A stretch of DNA of 64,000 nucleotides, from contig CM082577.2 of NCBI GenBank assembly GCA_040954595.2, positions 9,610,001 to 9,674,000 on the forward strand, in the 5' to 3' direction. Both the position numbers and the translations under genes were made by a program. The DNA comes from Balanoglossus misakiensis (taxonomy: Eukaryota; Hemichordata). How positions within the stretch are numbered: position 1 is the first letter of the stretch; each line of letters begins with the position of its first letter. The notes under the pieces are model-generated. The model made no database searches and was not told where the DNA came from. It saw only the letters and a program-made list of their open reading frames with translations. Below, one piece after another: positions 63,401-64,000 of the stretch.

Positions 63401-64000
63401 TTGATGGGCCCCTACGACGATCCCCGAGTGCTCCTTCGAATCAGCCCGGGCGAGATGTACGCCGTGACGCTGATGTGGCTGGACCCCATCGACCAGGTGG
63501 CCGAGGTCCACGACGTCAACCTGGAGGCGGACGCGGAGATCGCGTACTACAAGACGGATTTCTACAAGCCGCTGCGGCCCGGGAAGTGGAAGTTGAAGAT
63601 GGTCCACAACCAGAGGGTGGTCGCCGAGACGTCGTTCCACGTACTGCCCGTGAGCGTGCGGAACATGAAGGCCGTCACGGAGGCAGACACGTGGAACATG
63701 CACAACGGCCCGCCCCAAGGGGCATACAAGCCCAACGAGAAAACGTACTACGGATTCGAGGTGCTCTCCCAGGAATCCAAGAGCGCGGCCTTGAACTTAG
63801 TCCGGGAGAACAGCCGCAAGACCGGATTCGAGCTGACCGAGTGGATAGACGGTCTGGTCAGCGATTCCTGGAAGGTCCTGGAGACCTGTGTGACGATAGC
63901 TGGGAAAAGCATCGATAGGACTACATCGTGTTCCGTTGTCAAACAGTGCGAGAACACCAGCTGGAGCTCCCGGTCTCCAGACCCGAAATCAGAACTCGGG
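6197..64000 (+). CDS. XYLT: Peptide O-xylosyltransferase, gene model of nine exons, 3' end cut by the window
   Basis: Transfers xylose from UDP-xylose to serine (Ser-Gly sites) of proteoglycan core proteins in the Golgi, the first step of the glycosaminoglycan linker for heparan and chondroitin sulfate. The nine exons total 2700 nt (900 codons) with consistent phases. Residues 1-19 are an Arg-rich cytoplasmic tail, about 20-40 a membrane anchor, 41-195 an Asn/Gln-rich stem, about 200-248 a Cys-rich segment, about 269-525 the Glyco_transf_14 (Branch) catalytic domain, and about 555-740 the xylosyltransferase C-terminal domain. Landmarks are VHGRA (277-281), YIHVD (300-304), [14 protein letters not shown] (328-341), DGGSDW (433-438), [14 protein letters not shown] (468-481) and [10 protein letters not shown] (515-524). 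D437 and E472 have the spacing of human XT1 D494 and E529, as I recall those active-site residues. Human XT1 and XT2 are 959 and 865 residues, so about 910 fits. The sequence cannot say which vertebrate paralogue is closer; invertebrates usually have one copy. Identity is near certain. Confidence 0.97.
9457..9481 (+). repeat. T9-C-G15 homopolymer tract
   Basis: Nine T, one C, then fifteen G. It is likely to be length-polymorphic or error-prone in assemblies. Confidence 0.75.
10357..10376. repeat. ACATGT/TACATG short array
   Basis: Overlapping TGTACA and ACATGT palindromes in tandem. Similar short arrays recur at about 13847-13862, 18106-18155, 20345-20355, 26758-26767, 44148-44167, 47589-47610 and 49744-49760. 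This is a genome-style low-complexity motif common in several marine invertebrates. Confidence 0.7.
12194..12245. promoter_or_regulatory. Inverted pair of forkhead-type sites
   Basis: TATTTGTTTACGT at 12194-12206 and its exact reverse complement at 12233-12245 flank a 26-nt spacer. Each arm contains TGTTTAC, the forkhead (FOX) core. It could be a regulatory pair or just the arms of a small foldback repeat. Confidence 0.35.
12246..18536. other. Intron 1 segment, no gene seen
   Basis: AT-rich sequence with a 15-bp-arm hairpin at 13779-13834 and ACATGT arrays at about 13847-13862 and 18106-18155. The open frames are short and unrecognised. Confidence 0.5.
13779..13834. repeat. Perfect 15-bp inverted repeat, 26-nt loop
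   Basis: TTAGCCTAGTCCTAG at 13779-13793 and its exact reverse complement at 13820-13834. The flanks share the string TGTTTATT. It is probably a small MITE or a foldback remnant. Confidence 0.65.
18537..18631. mobile_element. Foldback element, family F2 (short form)
   Basis: 18537-18600 is a near-perfect hairpin: arms of about 28 nt (GCGACGTGG, T-run, ATGCTGTCGCCT) around a 6-nt loop; the arms differ only in run length (nine T against seven A). The following 18607-18631 matches 31094-31118 in reverse orientation with one mismatch over 25 nt. It also shares the TGTGAGGC-ACAGCATA core with the element at 37217-37332. This places it in a small dispersed non-autonomous family; no transposase is present. 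Confidence 0.7.
18687..18734 (+). repeat. (AAAC)n(AAAT)n microsatellite
   Basis: A tetranucleotide tract that switches from AAAC units to AAAT units. Confidence 0.9.
22817..22868 (+). repeat. (GA)n tract with ACAGT interruptions
   Basis: A GAGAGA run interrupted twice by ACAGT. Simple sequence. Confidence 0.9.
23121..23148 (+). repeat. (TG)n microsatellite
   Basis: A TG dinucleotide run with one C interruption. Confidence 0.9.
24957..25147. mobile_element. Foldback element with G/C homopolymer shoulders, family F3
   Basis: The left arm AAGGGGAGAACCATTTGATTT at 24960-24980 is followed by a G12 run. The right side is a C22 run (25101-25122) and then the reverse complement of the arm up to 25147. 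The interior is about 110 bp of unique AT-rich sequence. It is a typical non-autonomous inverted-repeat element. A related single end is at 32741-32774. Confidence 0.75.
25148..27981. other. Intron 1 segment, no gene seen
   Basis: Unique AT-rich sequence with scattered ACATGT motifs. One frame at 26094-26318 carries a FADD tetrapeptide but nothing else of a reverse transcriptase. Confidence 0.5.
27982..28174 (-). mobile_element. MITE, family F1 copy 1
   Basis: The ends are CTGTAAAACGGG and its reverse complement, next to TA on the left. The interior has GAGAGCCAAAAA-like and GAACGCGA blocks shared with the copies at 28544 and 34344. About 193 bp. The orientation label is relative to the 34344 copy. 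No coding capacity. Confidence 0.8.
28175..28543. other. Spacer between two F1 copies
   Basis: About 370 bp of unique AT-rich sequence. Nothing recognised. Confidence 0.5.
28544..28767 (-). mobile_element. MITE, family F1 copy 2
   Basis: A 224-bp element bounded by TA and CTGTAAAA / TTTTACAG with TA on both sides, as in Tc1/mariner-type insertions. The inner blocks (GAGAGCC with an A-run, GCGAAAATTAAT, CAGTTGCCTC, CGCGAAAA-type ends) match the 34344 copy in reverse orientation. Confidence 0.85.
28768..31368. other. Intron 1 segment, no gene seen
   Basis: Unique AT-rich sequence. Near its end, 31094-31180 is a partial F2 copy (listed separately). No coding signal is recognised. Confidence 0.5.
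31094..31180 (+). mobile_element. Partial F2 element
   Basis: It begins with a 25-nt block shared with 18607-18631 (inverted). It continues with GGCGATGTCTTTTAC and TTTGACAGCATA, which correspond to the F2 copy at 37217-37332. The second half is too diverged to delimit. Confidence 0.55.
31369..31442. promoter_or_regulatory. Compact NRF1/E-box palindrome cluster inside intron 1
   Basis: Within 74 bp there is a perfect 26-bp palindrome (31369-31394), TCACGTGA at 31392-31399, a second CACGTG at 31418-31423, and a perfect 16-bp palindrome (31427-31442) enclosing TGCGCATGCGCA, an exact NRF1 site. Such combinations mark CpG-type promoters. An open frame of 61 codons starts with ATG at 31559. It may be an internal promoter or enhancer, or the terminus of a repeat. 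Function is inferred only. Confidence 0.45.
31443..34343. other. Intron 1 segment downstream of the NRF1 cluster
   Basis: Holds short unrecognised open frames (31559-31744 plus, 31454-31666 minus). It also has a single F3-like end with a G14 run at 32741-32774, and a single TTAA-hairpin-like end, GAGCGACTTTGTCCCTCTAAA, at about 33876-33897. The rest is unique AT-rich DNA. Confidence 0.5.
32741..32774 (+). repeat. Solo end of an F3-like element
   Basis: AGGGATGGGCCACTTGATAT followed by fourteen G resembles the left arm of the 24957 element (AGGGGAGAACCATTTGATTT, G12). No matching right end is seen. Confidence 0.5.
34344..34563 (+). mobile_element. MITE, family F1 copy 3
   Basis: A 220-bp element from TA-CTGTAAAACGCG to a matching TTTTACAG-TA end. 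It contains repeated CGCGAAAATT motifs and the blocks shared with the two copies at 28 kb in the opposite orientation. No open frame. Confidence 0.85.
34564..37216. other. Intron 1 segment, no gene seen
   Basis: Unique AT-rich sequence without recognised motifs beyond scattered short AT palindromes. Confidence 0.5.
37217..37332. mobile_element. Foldback MITE, family F2 (most complete copy)
   Basis: 116 bp. The left end TCTGATGTAGGGTGCGGTGACATCTTT pairs with the right end, whose reverse complement is TCAGAAGTAGGG followed by TATGGCGACATCTTT. The pairing continues inward (GCAGTA-, GGTATTCATATGCTGTTGCC-like). It is related to 18537-18631 and 31094-31180. Confidence 0.75.
37333..43680. other. 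Intron 1 segment, no gene seen
   Basis: Includes a (GA)n run at 37886-37906. Minus-strand open frames at 38826-39275 (149 codons) and 40345-40773 (142 codons) have no recognisable domain and no splice support. The rest is unique AT-rich DNA. Confidence 0.5.
37886..37906 (+). repeat. (GA)n microsatellite
   Basis: A GA dinucleotide run of about ten units. Confidence 0.9.
43681..43836. mobile_element. Long-TIR foldback MITE, family F4
   Basis: 156 bp with terminal inverted repeats of about 55 bp. GAGGTTATAAACGG, GGGTATTTGGT and CGGATATAAGACCTCTCAGG occur on the left and again, inverted, on the right with few differences. No coding capacity. The flanks (TAAT / TAAA) do not settle the target-site duplication. 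Confidence 0.85.
43837..49879. other. Intron 1 segment, no gene seen
   Basis: Holds an ACATGT array at 44148-44167 and a 129-codon plus-strand open frame (45394-45783) without motifs. The rest is unique AT-rich DNA. Confidence 0.5.
49880..49960 (+). mobile_element. Solo end of a TTAA-hairpin element
   Basis: TTAAAGGGACAAAGTCTCTC followed by TCTCGCTGCCCC matches the end of the full element at 50327-50672, then diverges within about 70 bp. The partner end is missing. Confidence 0.7.
50327..50672. mobile_element. Long-hairpin MITE with TTAA ends, family F5
   Basis: 346 bp, almost entirely a palindrome: arms of about 160 bp from TTAAAGGGACAAAGTC inward to ACTCGCC-AAAATGAATAA, with a loop of about 12 nt. 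Both ends read TTAA followed by AGGGAC, as in piggyBac-type non-autonomous elements. Transcribed as part of intron 1 it would fold into a long, nearly continuous RNA duplex. Confidence 0.88.
50673..52002. other. Spacer between two TTAA elements
   Basis: Unique AT-rich sequence with a poly(A) run at 51544-51564. No gene is seen. Confidence 0.5.
51544..51564 (+). repeat. A21 homopolymer
   Basis: A run of about 21 A. There is no upstream retrogene or SINE body that I can recognise. Confidence 0.85.
52003..52305. mobile_element. TTAA-ended MITE with AGGGACA termini
   Basis: 303 bp. The left end is TTAAAGGGACACTGGCTGTCA; the right end is the inverse, with TGTCCCTTTAA. Subterminal GTCACTTTAA / TTAAAGTTAC blocks are also inverted. 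The interior is unrelated to the 50327 element, so it is a separate family sharing the same termini. Confidence 0.8.
52306..54346. other. Intron 1 segment, no gene seen
   Basis: Unique AT-rich sequence. A 154-codon minus-strand open frame (53557-54021) has no recognised domain. Confidence 0.5.
54347..54768. mobile_element. Foldback element with TTAAGGATGTACG ends, family F6
   Basis: 422 bp. TTAAGGATGTACG at 54347-54359 is exactly inverted at 54756-54768. A second inverted pair, ATATAGGGGTCACCGCGC (54513-54530 and 54652-54669), lies inside, and ATTGTCATTTT-like blocks are inverted between them. No open frame of transposase type. GCAGTCTGACGCA occurs on both sides (54331-54343 and 54788-54800). 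Confidence 0.8.
54769..56528. other. Intron 1 segment, no gene seen
   Basis: Unique AT-rich sequence. The 110-codon minus-strand frame at 56146-56478 is unrecognised. Confidence 0.5.
56529..56744 (+). repeat. Tandem duplication, two units of 107 and 109 bp
   Basis: Units 56529-56635 and 56636-56744 both run from AACAGACAGTAAG to ATCTGTCTG. They are about 93-95% identical by eye, with one 2-nt insertion (TA) in the second unit. Confidence 0.92.
56933..57055. mobile_element. Small TTAA-ended MITE
   Basis: 123 bp. CCATTAAAGGGACAAT at the left and its inverse with one change at the right (ATTGTCCCTTAAATGG). It shares the TTAAAGGGACA terminus with the elements at 49880, 50327 and 52003. Confidence 0.75.
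57056..58430. other. End of intron 1, with a long open frame
   Basis: A plus-strand frame is open from 57463 (GTG) to 58053; its first ATG is at 57592, giving 154 codons. The product has no recognised domain, signal peptide or splice context. Just upstream of exon 2 the exon-2 frame is open from 58260, with an ATG at 58329. The intron ends in a normal pyrimidine-rich acceptor. Confidence 0.45.
58431..58968 (+). CDS. XYLT: XYLT exon 2: stem region and Cys-rich pre-catalytic segment
   Basis: Encodes residues 69 to the first base of codon 248. The acceptor is TTTGCAG| before 58431 and the donor CCAG|GTAATG at 58969. Residues 69-195 are polar and Asn/Gln/Lys-rich, including QPQQQQ (138-143) written with CAG codons, as expected for a disordered Golgi stem. 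From residue 200 the pattern C[11 protein letters not shown], then C219, C228 and C244, matches the conserved Cys-rich segment before the catalytic domain in animal xylosyltransferases. The reading frame is open for 170 nt upstream of the acceptor, which leaves room for an alternative 5' end (see findings). Confidence 0.95.
58969..59255 (+). other. XYLT: Intron 2, phase 1
   Basis: 287 nt, GTAATG to TTTCACAG. Nothing notable inside. Confidence 0.93.
59256..59428 (+). CDS. XYLT: XYLT exon 3: start of the catalytic domain
   Basis: Completes codon 248 (Gly) and runs to Ala305, ending in phase 0. The acceptor is TTTCACAG| and the donor GCA|GTAAGT. It carries the first beta strand and nucleotide-binding loop of the Branch-type GT-A fold, [16 protein letters not shown] (269-284), and the YFYIHVD strand (298-304). 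Both are hallmark motifs of xylosyltransferases and related core-2 GlcNAc transferases. Confidence 0.97.
59429..59899 (+). other. XYLT: Intron 3, phase 0
   Basis: 471 nt, GTAAGT to CTTTCAG. It contains a short GA run near 59605 and two similar CGA(G/C)TTTG blocks, nothing more. Confidence 0.93.
59900..60102 (+). CDS. XYLT: XYLT exon 4: catalytic domain
   Basis: Encodes Arg306 to two bases of codon 373. The acceptor is CTTTCAG| and the donor CAA|GTAAGT. It includes the strongly conserved [14 protein letters not shown] (328-341) and [17 protein letters not shown] (356-372) blocks. The NLS at 364-366 is formally an N-glycosylation sequon but lies in a conserved core motif, so glycosylation there is doubtful. 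Confidence 0.97.
60103..60513 (+). other. XYLT: Intron 4, phase 2
   Basis: 411 nt, GTAAGT to CCCTTAG. It carries a small TTAA hairpin element at 60275-60366. Confidence 0.93.
60275..60366. mobile_element. Miniature hairpin with TTAACCC ends in intron 4
   Basis: 92 bp. TTAACCCTTTCACC at 60275-60288 is exactly inverted at 60353-60366. An inner pair, GGTCCAAATCT / AAATCTGGACC, is also roughly inverted. The TTAA ends again suggest a piggyBac-like target. Confidence 0.7.
60514..60594 (+). CDS. XYLT: XYLT exon 5: small catalytic-domain exon
   Basis: An 81-nt exon that enters and leaves in phase 2, so skipping it would keep the frame but delete 27 catalytic-domain residues. The acceptor is CCCTTAG| and the donor AAA|GTAGGT. 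It encodes the conserved [12 protein letters not shown] block (389-400). Confidence 0.96.
60595..61113 (+). other. XYLT: Intron 5, phase 2
   Basis: 519 nt, GTAGGT to ACACCAG. A block near 60770-60830 with GGGATTCAAACGGG faintly recalls a tRNA T-arm but does not form a convincing tRNA. Confidence 0.93.
61114..61330 (+). CDS. XYLT: XYLT exon 6: catalytic domain with the SDW motif and the PAE glutamate
   Basis: Encodes residues 400 (shared) to 472, ending in phase 0. The acceptor is ACACCAG| and the donor GAG|GTGAGT. It contains [13 protein letters not shown] (412-424), the DGGSDW motif (433-438) and TLLPAE (467-472). The separation of D437 from E472 (35 residues) equals that of D494 and E529 in human XT1, from memory, where these residues lie in the active site. 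Confidence 0.97.
61331..61889 (+). other. XYLT: Intron 6, phase 0
   Basis: 559 nt, GTGAGT to CTGTCAG. Nothing recognised. Confidence 0.93.
61890..62066 (+). CDS. XYLT: XYLT exon 7: end of the catalytic domain
   Basis: Encodes residues 473-531 in phase 0 at both ends. The acceptor is CCTGTCAG| and the donor AAG|GTACTT. It holds [10 protein letters not shown], then NNLRVTNW (491-498), and a tight cysteine cluster, C504, C506, C515 and C517, in [19 protein letters not shown]. This cluster is diagnostic for xylosyltransferases as opposed to other Glyco_transf_14 enzymes. Confidence 0.97.
62067..62584 (+). other. XYLT: Intron 7, phase 0
   Basis: 518 nt, GTACTT to TCTTCAG with a good pyrimidine tract. 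Nothing recognised. Confidence 0.93.
62585..63040 (+). CDS. XYLT: XYLT exon 8: xylosyltransferase C-terminal domain, first half
   Basis: Encodes residues 532-683 in phase 0 at both ends. The acceptor is TTCTTCAG| and the donor is the rare CAG|GCAAGT at 63041. The [16 protein letters not shown] block (534-549) links the catalytic domain to the C-terminal domain. The C-terminal domain aligns in order with vertebrate XT1 but is less conserved. The exon is clearly GC-rich at third codon positions compared with exons 3-7. Long open frames on the opposite strand over this exon are by-products of that composition. Confidence 0.95.
63041..63349 (+). other. XYLT: Intron 8, phase 0, GC-AG type
   Basis: 309 nt. 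The donor is CAG|GCAAGT and the acceptor TATCACCAG|. Joining 63040 to 63350 gives [15 protein letters not shown], which aligns without a gap to vertebrate XT1. No nearby GT donor keeps the frame. The match of GCAAGT to the strong consensus of GC donors supports a real GC-AG intron. Confidence 0.9.
63350..64000 (+). CDS. XYLT: XYLT exon 9: C-terminal domain, second half, truncated by the window edge
   Basis: Encodes residues 684-900 and is open to the last base of the window. The acceptor is TATCACCAG|. It includes [14 protein letters not shown] (691-704), RPGKWKLKM, a Cys-containing tail and SPDPKSELG (892-900). The last motif lies about ten residues before the stop in vertebrate XT1, so only a few codons should be missing. 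At the place of the human DWD motif this protein reads E687-Y688-D689. NTS close to the C-terminus is a possible N-glycosylation site. Confidence 0.95.
   Translation, partial: MSTEYDLKERVFRNFGGLMGPYDDPRVLLRISPGEMYAVTLMWLDPIDQVAEVHDVNLEADAEIAYYKTDFYKPLRPGKWKLKMVHNQRVVAETSFHVLPVSVRNMKAVTEADTWNMHNGPPQGAYKPNEKTYYGFEVLSQESKSAALNLVRENSRKTGFELTEWIDGLVSDSWKVLETCVTIAGKSIDRTTSCSVVKQCENTSWSSRSPDPKSELG

Noticed and set aside
63116-63718. 200-codon minus-strand open frame and the 147-codon plus frame at 63475-63918
   Set aside because: Both overlap exon 9 in wrong frames; Arg/Gly/His-rich products are by-products of high third-position GC.
1-64000. Prokaryotic systems such as CRISPR arrays, operons or prophage
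   Set aside because: The window is a spliced animal gene region; no regularly spaced repeats with unique spacers and no dense ORF packing occur.

Overview
This is invertebrate animal nuclear DNA. It is AT-rich overall, has introns of 0.3 to 52 kb, no bacterial-style gene packing, many foldback (MITE-like) elements and many copies of the hexamer palindromes ACATGT/TACATG. A marine invertebrate fits, most likely a lophotrochozoan such as a mollusc, brachiopod or annelid. Amphioxus or another invertebrate deuterostome cannot be excluded. The species cannot be fixed from the sequence alone.

Only one protein-coding gene can be supported: a plus-strand peptide O-xylosyltransferase (XYLT1/XYLT2/oxt family). 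This Golgi type II membrane enzyme adds xylose to serine of proteoglycan core proteins and so starts heparan sulfate and chondroitin sulfate chains. I traced nine coding exons: 6197-6400, 58431-58968, 59256-59428, 59900-60102, 60514-60594, 61114-61330, 61890-62066, 62585-63040 and 63350-64000. They join without a frame break into 900 codons. The window ends inside the last exon, about ten codons before the expected stop. Introns 1 to 7 are GT-AG and intron 8 is GC-AG.

Layout: 1-6 kb is 5' flank with no supported gene, ending in a compact TATA-less promoter (ETS and CRE-like sites) and an exact TISU element on the start codon. Exon 1 encodes only the cytoplasmic tail, membrane anchor and start of the stem. 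Intron 1 (52,030 nt) fills most of the window. It holds at least five families of inverted-repeat elements, microsatellites, a 107-109 bp tandem duplication, and one compact NRF1/E-box cluster near 31.4 kb that may be an internal regulatory element. From 58.4 kb to the end, exons 2-9 encode the stem, the catalytic domain and the xylosyltransferase C-terminal domain.

I found no convincing previously unknown system. The best leads are the TISU start, the GC-AG intron, the intronic NRF1/E-box palindrome cluster, the cluster of TTAA-ended hairpins at 49.9-57.1 kb (one of which would fold into a long double-stranded RNA in the pre-mRNA), and an open extension upstream of exon 2 that could supply a different N-terminus.
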